A DNA stretch of 64,000 bases from NCBI GenBank assembly GCA_032622095.1, contig CP136061.1, positions 219,324,373 to 219,388,372 of the forward strand, written 5' to 3'. Made by a program: the position numbers and the translations under genes. The notes under the pieces were generated by a model. The model ran no database searches. It was given only the letters and a program-made list of their open reading frames with translations, and was not told the DNA's origin. This document shows, piece after piece, positions 10,716 to 23,800 of the stretch. Each line of letters opens with the position of its first letter. Position 1 is the first letter of the stretch. The stretch is from Siphonodentalium dalli. Taxonomy: Eukaryota; Mollusca; Scaphopoda; Gadilida; Siphonodentaliidae.

Positions 10716-11485
10716 TATGCAAATTTATACCTGGTATATTTTGTCTCCATGTAAATGCGCGCCTTTAATTGTGTACTGTGCTTAAATTATTGAGAACTGA
10801 ATTATTTCTTAGTATGAGTATGTCTCTATTATTGAATAAAGTGCACGGTATGCATCACTAAGCTCGACACTTACATTAGGCACTTAACTTAGCTGTGTTG
10901 CTGTGTGTAGCTGATTTTTAACTCAACGTGAAGTTGTATCACTTAATTGCAGAGGCACCACTTTCAAACACTATTACATGTATGTACTTCAGACGTGGGT
11001 AATATTTTCTCTGTATTTCTGCTAGTTGATATTAAGAAAACAAGCATCCATGGGTGTACTTACATACTGACAAGCACTCCCATCGGGCGACGTGTGCATT
11101 ACACACAAACAATTTTAACGACAAATAATCATGTTATAACTTTATTTTATAACAAAATCAAGTTATGACATAATTATTTGAAAATCTCACGCCTTCTGAG
11201 TCTTTGACACCAGTCAGTGTTTACATAAACCATTTTATTTAAAATTAGGATGGTCGACCATGCCTAGACAACGACCGAAGCACTGTCCAGAATGCAATTG
11301 GCAGCAAACTTGAATAATGTATATACATGTATAGGCAATATGATAGTATAGCATCATATCATACACCAACATCAAATTTATTTTGGGCTGAAGATTATTT
11401 GGCCTTCTTTCTCAGATGAAATCACTGAGACATAATACATATATCTCAATCACCCAGAAGCATTTCAGTGTCAGCAATACAGTAA
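10716..11485. other. No feature recognised
   Basis: AT-rich DNA before the non-LTR remnant. It may include decayed 5' sequence of that retrotransposon, since the endonuclease N-terminus is missing from the open frame that begins at 11486. Confidence 0.35.
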
Positions 11486-14306
11486 TTGGAGGCAGCTAGC
11501 CAGCTACCAGTTCTGTCCACAGTATGTTCTGAAATTTCTATTGATGACTATTTAGTGATGAGAAATGATAGAAATAGAAATGGCGGTGGTGTCTGTCTTT
11601 ATATTCACCAATCCCTTTCATTTAATCCGCGGCAGGATATTTCGAATCCCGAACTTGAATTTTGCTGGGTAGACATTCTACTGCCTAAATGTAAACCTAT
11701 TTTGGTTGGAGTGGCCTATCGCCCTCCTGATTTTCATAAATTCTTCCCCAAATTTGAAGAATATATTAATGAAAAGAAATTTATCAGAGATGAAACAATA
11801 ATTCTTGGTGACTTTAATGTTGATGTATCAGCCAAGAGATTGAACACACTTAAGCGGGGTCTTAATTCATTCAAATTAATTTCGGGTTTGACTCAGCTCA
11901 TCAAATTCCCTACGAGAGTAACAAGTAATTCTTCTACTATAATTGACCTTAATCTTACCACAGATCGAGGTAAATATGCTCATTCAGGAGTTATTGACAT
12001 AGGAATTAGCGACCATAGGGTAACATATGCTGTTCGTAAAAAGTTAAAACAGCAAGTTGGCAAACATAATGAAATGAGATTTAGATCTACGAAGAATTAT
12101 TCCTTCGAAGCTTTTCATGAAACCTTAAATTTTTCATGAAACCTTAAATAAGTTGGACTGGACTAAAGTAATTTGCTGTGACCATGTGGAGAAGGCATGG
12201 ATGTTGTTCAAATGTTTGTTTATTTCTGCTATCGATATTGTAGCTCCCTATGCTGAGGTAAGAGCTAAGGCCCGAACTGAGCCATGGATGGATGGAGATA
12301 TTTTGCAGAATATTCGAGATAGGGATAAAGCTATTCAAAATTTCCGTCGGACTCAAAATGGTATATTCTATGAAACTTATACATTTTTGAGAAATAAGAT
12401 TCAGTACCAAATAAGGAAAGTTAACGCCACTTATTTTACTAATAAATTAAAGATGAACAAACATAATTATAAAGCTCTATGGAAGTCTCTTAAATACATT
12501 GGTGCCCCATTAAAGAAGGGGCGTGGTAGTTCAGGGAATGTTTCACTTAAAATTGGGGATGATATTATTTCAGATAAGAAATTGGTCGGTAACGAATTTA
12601 ATAATTTTTTTTAGTAATGTGGCTGCTGAACTTGTTGACAAATTACCTGCAGCCAAAGGGAAATATGGTAGTGCGTTTATTCACAAATATTATTCTGACA
12701 AAGGTGTAAAGCCTAATTCATTTAAACTTAGAGTAGTAGAGGAACAAGAAATTCTTGATATTCTGCTAAATATGGATCCATCCAAGGCTACAGGGTTGGA
12801 TCTGATACCAGCATGCTGAGCTTCTGTGATTTCTTCCCCCTTGACTCACATTATAAATCTGACAATACACTACGGGATCATTCCAAACGATTTGAAAGTT
12901 GCAAGAGTGGTTCCCATTTATAAGAAAAATGAAAAAACTTCACCCGGTAATTATAAACCGGTTTCCATCCTAAATCTGGCTTCCAAAATCCTGGAGAAAA
13001 TTGTTTATAAACAAATGGAAGAATACCTATTATATATTAAACACAGAATAATTTATTATATGAGCATCAATCGGGGTTTAGAGCTGGCTTCTCAATCGAA
13101 TCTACCCTTATCTCTCTCACCGACTCTATTAGAAGGAACATGGATAAAGGATCGCTTACTGGAATGGTCTTTATTGACCTCCAGAAAGCATTTGACACTG
13201 TGAACCATACTATCATTTTGGACAAATTAAGTGCTCTAGGCAGCGATAATAACACCTTAACATGGTTCTCATCATATCTGTCAGACAGGACCCAAATTAC
13301 TGACATAAGTGGAACACACTCACATGCTATGAATATCACGTGTGGTGTCCCTCAAGGGTCAATATTGGGACCTCTTCTGTTTTTATTATACGTGAACGAT
13401 GCCGTTGCAGCCGTAAATTGCAAGTTACTACTGTACGCAGATGACTCAGCTTTGATAGTCTCGGGAAATGATTCAAAAGTGATAGCAGATCAGCTGAGTA
13501 CTGAATTAACATCACTAAGCCACTGGCTAGTCGACAACAAATTGTCACTTCATTTAGGCAAAACAGAATCCATCTTATTTAGCTCCAAACGCAAAATTAA
13601 TAAATGTCCCGAACTTGCAATCTGCTGCAATGGTATCAATATTCAGTCCGTCAAGGAGGTGAAATATCTGGGTGCCTGTCTCGATGAAAGTCTCACTGGG
13701 GAACAAATGGCCAAACAGGTACTAAATAAAGTAACTGCTCGTCTCAAATTTTTATATAGAAAGGCTGACTTTCTAACCCCTTTCACAAAGAAACTACTTG
13801 CTAACTCATTAATTCAATGCCACCTCGATTATGCATCCTCTATTTGGTATAGCTCTTTGAGTACAACTACCAAAAATAAACTACAAATATTTCAAAACAA
13901 ATTAATCCGGTTTGTTCTGAGCTTGGATAGATTTTCACATATAGGTTATGAAGAGTTTAAAACCATTAAATGGCTTCCGGTTGAATCCAGAGTTTCCCCA
14001 AGAAAGCTGACTATCATGAAACATATAACAGATGGGAAAGCTCCTACATACCTAAGAGATGGATTCCAATTTTCGAACACTCATTGTAAATATAATCTCC
14101 GGTCTGGAATCCTTAGATTATCTGTGCCTCATGTTAGGGTATTTGGTTACAATAGCTTTTTCTACACAGGAATCACATTGTGGAATAATTATGTAAAATA
14201 TATTGAACCCAACTGCAACTTGGCTACATGGAATCACCTAATAAAACAGGAATTATTCGATAACATTCTTTTAGGTACTGAGGAATCTGACTTTGTATAT
14301 TATTAA
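11486..14306 (+). pseudogene. Endonuclease/reverse transcriptase ORF of a non-LTR element, multiply frameshifted
   Basis: Fragments in three frames read as one polyprotein. Residues encoded at 11486-12139 form an APE-type endonuclease with GDFN and SDH motifs. After a 20-bp tandem duplication (about 12118-12146) that shifts the frame, 12153-12614 is the linker. A T-run near 12603-12612 shifts frame again. An in-frame TGA sits at 12817-12819. Another shift near 13030-13050 returns to the frame carrying HQSGFR, FIDLQKAFDTVNH, VPQGSILGPLLF and the catalytic YADD (13434-13445). The C-terminal domain runs to 14306. Motifs fit the CR1/Jockey side of the non-LTR tree. It is inactive given at least three frameshifts and one stop. 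Confidence 0.85.
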
Positions 14307-14792
14307 TGGTGTGAATCATGCTATTAATAATACCGTACGACCTTATGAGAACTTGTGCTGTGGCCTGGTCAGTCATGTGGTCGGTTACCATTAAGGACCA
14401 CAGTGGAAATAAGCCAGCTTTGGCTTGCTTTCATGTGCGCTCCTTGATGGCAATCGATGGCATGACTTGTCAGACGAGCGTATTCATATGTATATTTCTC
14501 TTCTACTACTCTATTTTCCTCTCTATCTTTCTATGTACGATGACAGTAATTGGCCAGCTGCATATATTGTCACTGCTGCCCGTATTTAGGGATTCCATCT
14601 TTCGGTCATGGACATGCCAGTCTAAAGCCGGCCATACATGGCAGCAGTGTGTATATGCAGGTGGCGAAGAGCTGTTGGTTCTATTACTAGTAGTATCTCT
14701 TAAGCAACATGACAGTCCTGTTGAGGGAGGAGGGTGGGATAGCACGGGTTGATTTTTCATGTTGTATAATATATATATATTTTTTTTCATGT

Positions 14793-14837
<45 letters not shown>

Positions 14838-15066
14838 GTATGAGTATCTATTTAGTAGTCATTACTAAGCTAGGTTTATTCACTATCTTGTCCCTCTACA
14901 GAACTGTCAAGCTGCATTATTGTTATATTTATATATCTATACTTTTTATATTTATACTATATTAATGTCACACTCTGTGTTTTACTCTTTTGTATATATG
15001 CTTATGCTCATATGTCTGCAAATTTTGCATCTTTTAGCCATTACACAATTATCTATCTATCTATCT
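11486..15066 (+). mobile_element. Decayed non-LTR (LINE-type) retrotransposon
   Basis: A plus-strand endonuclease/reverse transcriptase region (11486-14306) is followed by non-coding sequence. The 3' limit is uncertain; the short (atct)n run near 15048-15066 is a plausible tail because many LINEs of the CR1/Jockey groups end in a microsatellite. A long (TA)n tract at about 14795-14835 lies within. The 5' part of the endonuclease and any ORF1 are missing or unrecognisable. Confidence 0.6.
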
Positions 15067-15245
15067 AGTGTCAATTCGTGGACACGGGTTTTGTCTTGCC
15101 ATTTATGATCTTGTTTGTGATCAGGTTACTATATATCATTCCACTGTAATTATATATGCCTATCAGGTAGCATACATTATTATTTTCGAACCTGTGTCCA
15201 GATGTGTCTGCAAAATGTTTCATGACCCCCCCCCCCCCCCCCCCA
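14765..15245. repeat. Simple repeats: (TA)n and a C-run
   Basis: (TA)n at about 14796-14834 and an uninterrupted run of C at about 15227-15244. Both are simple-sequence DNA with no functional implication visible. Confidence 0.8.
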
Positions 15246-15415
15246 TGCACTACGTGGAATAATGTTGACATTTTTTTTTTCTTGTGATAAGAATTCAACA
15301 CTTTTTTTTCTCGAAATAAAAATCCCATGGATGACATTATGATTTTACACACGGCATCCGTTCATAAAATACTATGGCTAGTTATAATTGTTGGATAGTA
15401 TATAATGGTGGTGTA

Positions 15416-17169
15416 GGGGAGAGCGGGGCATGTTGGAACGTTTTTTATTCAATCACACATACAGGGAAATGTGAGCATGGGCCCCTTCCTTTTTTCAACT
15501 TTTATTATAAAGTATATCAAAGAATATGTTCGAGAAATCGTCATAATTGGGAAAACTCAACACATCCAATGAAAACGTCGTTTCACATACAGGAGGGACG
15601 TAGCAAGTCAAAATTTGGAAGGGGTTTTAGTTCTATCGATACAAACCTCCCCATTTGCCACACAAATAATTATTCATCAACGAAAACGTATTGAAATCAT
15701 ATTTAGGACATGGTTGTAAGCAACTGAAATGCATTCATCCATAATTCTATCTGATTTTTTTCCATAATGGTTAGTTATAGTAGCTCAATGCATACTTTTG
15801 GTGGGGTTTTCCCGTAAGTCGCACTATGGGGACACAATGAGGTGTTCTAACATGCCCCAAACGTGGGAAAAGGGTCTAATGGTACACGATCTTGGAAAGA
15901 CACTAATTAATCGGTATTTTTTTATATTTATGACTGAAATGAAATGCAACTGGATCAACTGACATAATTTTCACACTTTACGTCTCGAAATTTTATCATG
16001 AAAATTGATGAAACCTACAAATCGAAAAAATTACTTGATACCCCCCAAAAACGATTTGTGTGCATATCTCTTACACCATTCCGAGAATAGTCAGATTTTG
16101 TGTGTGTTATTTGTGCATACAAGAGTGTTTTCCACAAATAAGTGGCAATTGTAGATGCTGTTTTATTTTTTAACAAGATAGGTGGGGTGTTTCTATAGGT
16201 ATCCAGCTAACTGGGACCTTGGCTAACTGGGACCTTGGCTAACTGGGACCTCAAGTCAGGCTAACTGGGACCTTGGCTAACTGGGACCTTCTGGCTAACT
16301 GGGACCTTGGCTAACTGGGACCTTCAGATATATTATTAATCTTTTCTTTTTTTTCTTTTTTTTTGTGAGTGGTTCGGGGGGCTATTATTAATCATTTCAT
16401 TAAAATCAATTTTTATTAAAGGTACTCAATCCGATAAAACTCCTCTCAATTACTATTTCAATGGCTTCGGGGGTCTTGTAGTCAGGCTTGGTCTTTCTAG
16501 ACATTAAAATGAAGCACAACGGTAGCTGCTTCAAGTCGGGCCTCTATATAGCTGTCCATATGTTGTCTTTACTGTTAAATACACTCACTGCTAATGACTG
16601 GTCAGTTGTTACAAGTGAACACAAGTAAGCTGACAATGATTAGATCACAAGATCAAATGGACCAACTGATTAAAACAACAATCGCTTTCAAAACAAACTC
16701 ACACCTTCACTGTGAATGCCATGAGTAACAATCACTTTATTGCATCTTAACTGTGAATGCCCATAATAACCATCACTTTATTAACAATAAATATTCATAG
16801 AAATATATAAGATACAAATAAGATACAAATAAGAAATTAAAATAGTGACCTTCAGTTTTATAGATTGACAATATACTGTTTTTCATTTTTTTTTTATTAA
16901 GTCAGGTTGAAACAAATCTAAAACATTTTTGAAGCAATAACATAAATAAAACAAACAATATTCTATTATCAATGTTCTATTCTACTAATATATTTAATAA
17001 ATATAACCAAGGTCCCAGTTAGCCAAAGGTCCCAGTTAGCCAAGGTCCCAGTTGGTCATGGTCCCAGTTAGCCAAGGTCCCAGTTAGCCCAAGGTCCCAG
17101 TTAGCCAAGGTCCCAGTTAGCTGACATTCTTTCTATATACCCCACGTTCCAACATGACCCGGTCTCCCC
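15416..17169. mobile_element. Non-autonomous DNA transposon with GGGGAGA termini and TA target site
   Basis: 1,754 bp. The left end GGGGAGAGCGGGGCATGTT and the right end, reverse-complemented, GGGGAGACCGGGTCATGTT form terminal inverted repeats of about 25 bp, flanked by TA (15414-15415 and 17170-17171). An inverted copy of the same 'ggggcatgttagaac' text occurs internally at about 15847-15861. No transposase frame is visible. The element at 16204-17123 is nested inside. Confidence 0.65.
16204..17123. mobile_element. Nested element with seven subterminal repeats at each end
   Basis: 920 bp beginning CAGCTAACTGGGACC and ending in its reverse complement. Seven copies of CTAACTGGGACC occupy 16207-16323 and seven reverse-complement copies occupy 17007-17120 (one degenerate). 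Such inverted subterminal arrays usually bind transposase. I could not define a target-site duplication, so the family is unassigned. The interior is AT-rich and non-coding. Confidence 0.65.
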
Positions 17170-17171
17170 TA

Positions 17172-17783
17172 AAGGTGCTTGAAGTTTGCTCTTATTAATT
17201 TGTTTTCATTTCTCGGTAGAAAATCACTACCGTACCGGTATTCGCTAAAATATGACGCGTCTACAGCTGAAAGGCTCACAGCTGCGCCGAAATCTTTCAG
17301 ATATCTCACCGAATCGCTTAATTACACAAACATTAAAAAAAAATCGCACATATGAAACACAACTTTTCTTACATATTTTAACCTTATATAATCATTTGAC
17401 AAATTAACTCAGGTTTTATATTAAGTTTAACCCAAGTATGTAGAGTGTTCCTCGAAAAAAAGGTGGAATATCCTGAACTTAACGTGTACAGAACAGAACA
17501 GAACTGGAGGTCTGGATATTGATTTTATGAAACGTGTGGACTAAGATAAGATTTGCACTCAGAATTCCGCTATTTAAAAAATATGTAACAACACTTTTAT
17601 ACTACAATATTTTATATTGAGACTGAAGAATCTTAATTCCTAACAAAAGCTGACAAAAGGGGGGAATTCCATTTTTAGTCTGTGACTGAACTGAGTCGGT
17701 GTTTATGTTGACCCGTAAAGGTAATCCGGAAACACAAACCCAAATCTGGAGTGGGGTTACACATTTTATGTCATTTAATTTCT
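17172..17783. other. Region upstream of cdc37
   Basis: Intergenic DNA between the GGGGAGA element and cdc37. Apart from the heat-shock element just beyond it, I see no TATA box or other recognised motif and no ORF of coding character. Confidence 0.4.
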
Positions 17784-17796
17784 TTCCGGAACTTTC
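17784..17796 (+). promoter_or_regulatory. Perfect three-unit heat-shock element before cdc37
   Basis: TTCCGGAACTTTC, that is TTC-nn-GAA-nn-TTC, the consensus three-unit binding site of heat shock factor HSF1. It ends 39 bases before the cdc37 ATG, in the promoter or 5' UTR. The overlapping CCGGAA is also an ETS-type core. Cdc37 is an Hsp90 co-chaperone, so heat-shock control is plausible; binding is not shown. Confidence 0.5.
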
Positions 17797-17835
17797 GACA
17801 TTCGGTGATTCGAAGCACTTGCAAAGAACGAGATA

Positions 17836-17874
17836 ATGTCAACGATCAATTATAGTAAATGGGATAATATTGAG
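17836..17874 (+). CDS. cdc37: cdc37 exon 1 (residues 1-13)
   Basis: ATG followed by [12 protein letters not shown], equivalent to the human MVDYSVWDHIE start, then the donor gtaacg. Phase 0. Short and too small for ORF finders; it is assigned because the next exon begins exactly at the following residue (VSDDED) and the W-D-x-I-E motif is diagnostic of the Cdc37 N-terminus. Intron 1 is 11,211 bp. Confidence 0.85.
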
Positions 17875-20800
17875 GTAACGCGTTGTCCGAAGATATTGTC
17901 TGCCATTACATTTCTTGTCTTATCCAAGTCATGGTCTAGACTTAAATTTCTCTGTACTACTGTAGAACAACTTCAACAAGTCTGGGAAATGTGATAATTC
18001 ATCTACAAATAGTACAATGACAATGTATGACTACATCAGTACATCATCTACATGTAACATGGTTATGATGGTATTGACTATTGGTATCTGTATCTGTAGT
18101 TGTTACGTCCTAGTGACCAAGGCTGGCTTTTACAGGATGGGATCGAGTAGATCCATAATTTTTCCAGGAAGTTTTTGCCGAACCTGTGACTTCTTCGCCA
18201 CGGAAGTGATCTGTAACGTGCGCACATTGTTGCACACGGGACAGCCATTAGCGTCGGCTCCCGATCCGACGGTGTGCCAAGCGTAGTGTCATCCCTGGTC
18301 ATGACATTACGAGAGGAGCAGAGGTACGAAGTTAGTCCAGTACGCATTTTTTCAAATTTTGTCTGAGACTCTTTGTCTTCTGGAATCTTTCTCAGATCAC
18401 TGATCGTGGCATCGATGATTGATTTGTGATTCCCATGGTACTGGGAATGCAGATGGCGACACAAAGTCCGACCGATATTTTGTCTAATTTGGACCCTCGA
18501 CCGTGTCGAAGGTGTAGGTCAGAGGTCGGCCCACAAACCAACTGAGCTATCCGCTCCTGGTAATCAGGTTGGGCAATTCCCAGATATAGCTACAATAGCC
18601 ATATATAGCTACATTTGACTACTGCAAAACCATCTATTGCTTGTTTGCGTCGGCATTAGGTAACTCCGCAAACGCAAATGCTCTGGTGCATGTTTGGGGA
18701 GCGGGTCGATTCGGTCCAGGGCTCTTTCGGTCTTGGACTTTTCGGTCCAGGGCTCTTTCGGTCGGGCTCGTTCGGCCGGGCTTGTTCGGCCCCTATTCAA
18801 TTCGGGTAATTAGGTAGTGTGGGTGTTAATTGGACGGCATGTTAATTGCCTTTGATTTGGGACCGGTCTTTTGATGACAATGGAGATTTATGTTTGTAAT
18901 TAACGTTTTATTCGCAACAATAGTAATGGGTATACACACATAGTAATTAACACTGCAACAAATTCGAACAATAACGTGAATATATGATGAAAGATATGAA
19001 CATTTATTGATTAAAAACAAGTTAAAACAGTAAATTTATACAGTTTACATGATAAAACATCTGGTTATTTAATGATTAAAAACAAGATAAAACATAATAC
19101 ATTATTTCATTAAATTTGTTTGTACTTTTGTAGTTCAATAAAAATATGGTGAAGAGGAAGAAATTTCATTAAATTTGTACTTTTGTAGTTTTAATATTTT
19201 TATTATATATTAGTATATATATATGTTCTTTAAATGGATAATGATTCTCACCTTCGATGTGGTTATTTGTTCTGACTTGGTGGTCAAATATGCACCATTC
19301 GCTGATTGCGATGCAGCTATTTCGCATCCACTGGTTCCCAATGTACTCCACGAATCCCTTCAGTTGGTCGGTTCTGGCACTTGTTGCTAAACTGTTGTAT
19401 GTTGGCAGGATGTGGCTTGCTGGTAGGAATGGTAAAGCTAGGAACTATTGGATGTACGCCTGTTCGGCCCAAACCATGGGCCGAACAAGCCCGGCCGAAC
19501 AAGCCCGGCCGAAACAGCCCTGGACCGAATCGACCCCGACCCCATGTTTGGACATCGATCGGTGCCACTTCGAAGAAGTTTCGACTTGCAAGGCTTTGCA
19601 GAAAAGAAGATATTTTTGCTATTTTTGATCAGTATACCTTCTTTTTTAAAGAAAACTTGGAGACTCGTGAACAAATTCTGCCCACATATCTGCATGGTAC
19701 ATCCCCCATTCTAGGTAATAAGTCGCATTAGCCAATTAGATTCCCGATAACTAAAATTTTAAACTTTTTTTAAATACCTACCTTGTTTGCTGAAAAAAAC
19801 TACGGAAAGCCGATTCGTTATGTGATATGACTTTTTGTACGACCTTCATCGTGTGGGGAAATTTTATAATGGATAGGCCATTATGTTACTATTACATGTA
19901 TATTAACAAGCAATGTTATTGTTTAAATGAATGCAATTAAACCACATTAAGCTTGCATATCTTCATTAACAATTTAAACAACACTAACAATAACACATCG
20001 TCTATTCTCACAATGAACAACTTTAACTAAAATGATCAAATATTACTTGAAAAAGAATATTTTAATTTTGGGGTCAGAAATTGGGAAAAACATGTCTATT
20101 TCTGATTGAGAAAGGGTGCGACAAACGACCCCTGTTGCTATCCAGAATTATCCCTGATATCTTATTCTTATGACAAAATAATGGACAATTTGACATACTA
20201 TTACCACGGCATTATATGTTTATTTCTAATGTAGTTATATTGTAAACTCAGCAAACCCATTTACGACAGATCTCCATAACTTGAAAATAGCTGTTTTTTA
20301 ACATGTGACTGATTTCGACCAGAGATAAACTATAACATGTGTAATGTTCAGCGTGTACCGGTAAATAATTGGGCATAAACGGACATGTTTGCATTCAATT
20401 CGCCCTGTCACATTTGATCTTTGATAGACGTGGTCCGGTTCTGTGGTTTCGGAGATTCAGCCAGCTAGTTTTACAGTTACAGGTCAAAGTTCTGGAGTAG
20501 CATTTCCATATATGAAGCTTTTGAATATTTATGACTTCCATGTATGAAAATGCAACTCCAGAACTTTGGCAGTAGCACTAAAAGCACGGAACCGGACCTG
20601 GTGGACCGTGGATCCAATGTGGCCGCGAGTTAGTGACGGCGCATACTGGTATATTTACACCTTACACAACAGCCGATGACATATAGCAAACAACACGGCA
20701 TCTCAAAAGTATAATGGAAATTCAGCAGTTTCGGATGAGTCAGGCATCTTCCGGTGACTACCTTTTTTTTATTATCACACCACAAATCTTATTATTATAT

Positions 20801-23800
20801 TTGCAATTACATGTACATTACCAGCCTTCAACTACGGTATATATATTCTTCCAATTGTGTTGACAATTTATAAAGGCATTGTGCCGACCGGCCGAAATTA
20901 TAATTCGGCTAAGTTTGCCAAAATCTAATTTGCCTGAGTTTGCGTTATTTTAGCATCGCGTGCAGGCAAGTACATATACATGTAGGCCTACAGGGGTCCA
21001 TGTATGTACCGTATCTGCTTTACAACTACTAGGGAGTCACCCCAAACCATTAATGGGTATACCATAACCACCACTTACCATTAATGGTTAAAGTAAACAC
21101 ATATAGAGGATCTCACATGAGTTTCTATTTTATACGGAATTTATCAACCGAGTTCACTAAATTCGATTTGAGCCGAGGTTTACCGAGGCTCAAATAGAAT
21201 TTAGAGGACGAGGTTGATAAATTACGTATAAAATAGGACGAGTGTGAGATACCTTTTATCACATGATCAAATAAACCCGAAGCAACGCGAAATATTCATC
21301 GAAAACAACAATCATAAACTACAGCGATCGCAAGTTATCTGAAGAACGCCGTGACGTCATCGCACGCGCTGATATTAAACGTGTCTATTACCGGTACCGA
21401 TAATTATGAAACTGCTTTTATGGCCAAATTATGTGATAAAATCACATCTTAGTATATATGAGGTAAATCTGTTATGACGGTTACTTTATATTTACTTTAA
21501 AACGTGTAGATCTAGTCTTTTTCATAAAATATTTGAAATTTCCGCTACTTTAAAAAAATATTGTCAATATGTGTTTCCGTACTTTTTCTGAAATATGCAG
21601 GTAGGTGTTTTCATAAGTCATAACACCGTTAAATGCAGCCAATGAAAATGCATCTTACATCACAGGTATGTCGCCAATGCTTTCAAGATATGGCCATGCG
21701 CACAATTTGCTCCTGAATCTTTTAGAAAATCTTCAATTTCAACGTTTTGCAAGAGGCTCAACGTATGAGAGTAAGTAAAAAACTGACAAACTTATATTTT
21801 CAATGAAGTAGATGCGCAACGTGTCAATTAAAGCATCGACTGCAGATGCAAAAACATTCTATAAGTCATTTTCGTTGATCTTGTTGGTTTTGTTGAAGTA
21901 ATCGGACAATTTGCAAAAAGTGATAGTCAAATGTAGCTACAATAGCTATATATGGCTATTGTAGCTATATCTGGGAATTGCCCGACCTGGTAATTCTAAT
22001 TGGAATGGTAATAATAATGTAATGGTATTGTTTATTTACATTCCGCCGATGATTTTACGGCGCACCCCCATATGGGGTAATACATGTAAAAAGACTATAA
22101 ATATCAATATAAAACAAAGATAGTTCCTTAAAACATGTAGTCCTGCACAAATTTTGACAGAGCTGGTACAATAGCGCAGAATGTGTGGCCGAAAGTTCCG
22201 AAAGAAGTTGTGTTGAGTCCAGGTTGTTCATGGAGGGTATGAAACATGAACTGACATGCAAGTCACTGAGTTTTTCAGAGAACAAATCGCCTGCGACACT
22301 CTGTACACCTGGGCAAGCTAACCGCGAAACTCTGTTATACATGTACAATTGTACATGTCCATGTCCATGCTTTTTAAAGTCAATGGATAAACACATATTC
22401 AGACCAGAGCACTGCGAAACTCTGTATCCAAAGCCAGGTGTAGTGCATATTCAGATCGGTACACTGCGAAACTCTGTATACATAATGTCCATCATGATAG
22501 AGTTGGTGTAACACATGTACATAACAAAGATCCAGGCTCCCAGTAAAAGTCTACAGTGGCAGAATGATGATGAATATAACACATTTCACACTCTTCAACT
22601 GCACCAGCACAATCAAATTGACATTGATTAAAATGGTCCGAAATAAAATATAAAAAAAAAACAAAAAATCTTTAAAAATCCAACATGGCTGCGGCCTTCC
22701 CTAACTCTGTGCATGGCGGCAAATGAAGCCGGCTGAAATGTCACGAATTACTGTCGGCAGATTTCAAGACACCACTAGAATGAAGTTCCATGCTCATGGT
22801 AAAACTGTTCGGCACATTATGAAAGTGTCCATTGCCTAGTAACTATTTACAACTCGCGTAAAACATTAAATAAAAGAGCAACCATTCCAGTGACGATCCT
22901 TCCTCGTCGTGGCCATGTATGATTACACTAGGTCTAGTTCAGTCATGAACATAGTGCATAACCTTCTACGTTCAGTCGAGTGCTGTTATAAAGTACCGGG
23001 GTTTGCACCTGGTCACTTGGCGCAACGAATAACATAAATTTTACGATGTCCAGAATTAAATCTTCATGTTCTGTGGGTAGTTCTTAACTTTATTCTGTTA
23101 CAGAACCCAGATATTCCTACAATAGGAAATGTATTTAGTTATTCTATCGTGTTTTATGATAAAAATACTTCCTCAAAATTGGAAAGTATTAAATTCTATA
23201 TTGTGTGCATGCACGATGTCTGCAACAAATGGTATGTAAAATGGCTTAATCATTAAATTGTGGAATGAAATGTTCCGTAAATTGGGTCTTTTGATCGATT
23301 CTCACACATTTTGAGCACAAGATAAATTATTTCTCTTCAGAAAATTGAGCTTACAATATATTTCCCTGGATAAAATCAACATATATTTGGGGATAGTGAG
23401 CACCAAATGTCACCGTCTCGGTTGAGTTCAACCTTTCATTCCGCTTCCGGTTCTTATCAGAGAAAATTTTATATTATAAAATGGTGGCCGTAGTTGATTT
23501 TGTTGCTTCGATTAGATATCTTTTAATATAATGAGCTAATGTGTACAAGTTTTCATCCACTGTGGTGAATATTCTTGTTTACAATGTTATTTACTTATTA
23601 AAGTTGAGAAACTATTCTCTATGTACGTAATTGCAAACACCCAGTAAATCTACACATAGCGACTTGACCGCTGGAAGCAGCAATCTGCGAAAGCGGTCAT
23701 GTTGACTACACTATGTCTACAGCCTACAGTACAAATCACAAAAGGCAGAGTTTCCGCTAGGGCGACACAGGCTCCGTAAAACGGACCAGGTTTCGGTGTC

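Noticed and set aside
16204-17123. CRISPR-like repeats with short spacers
   Set aside because: The CTAACTGGGACC copies are inverted between the two ends and sit inside a transposon; there is no leader or cas gene.
18078-18464. 128-codon minus-strand ORF in cdc37 intron 1
   Set aside because: It is in line with a tRNA-like SINE head and has no recognisable motif or homologue here. It could be SINE body; not supported as a gene.
18484-18557. Functional tRNA gene
   Set aside because: The acceptor stem and D-stem do not pair and box B is imperfect, so it was kept only as a pseudo-tRNA or SINE head.
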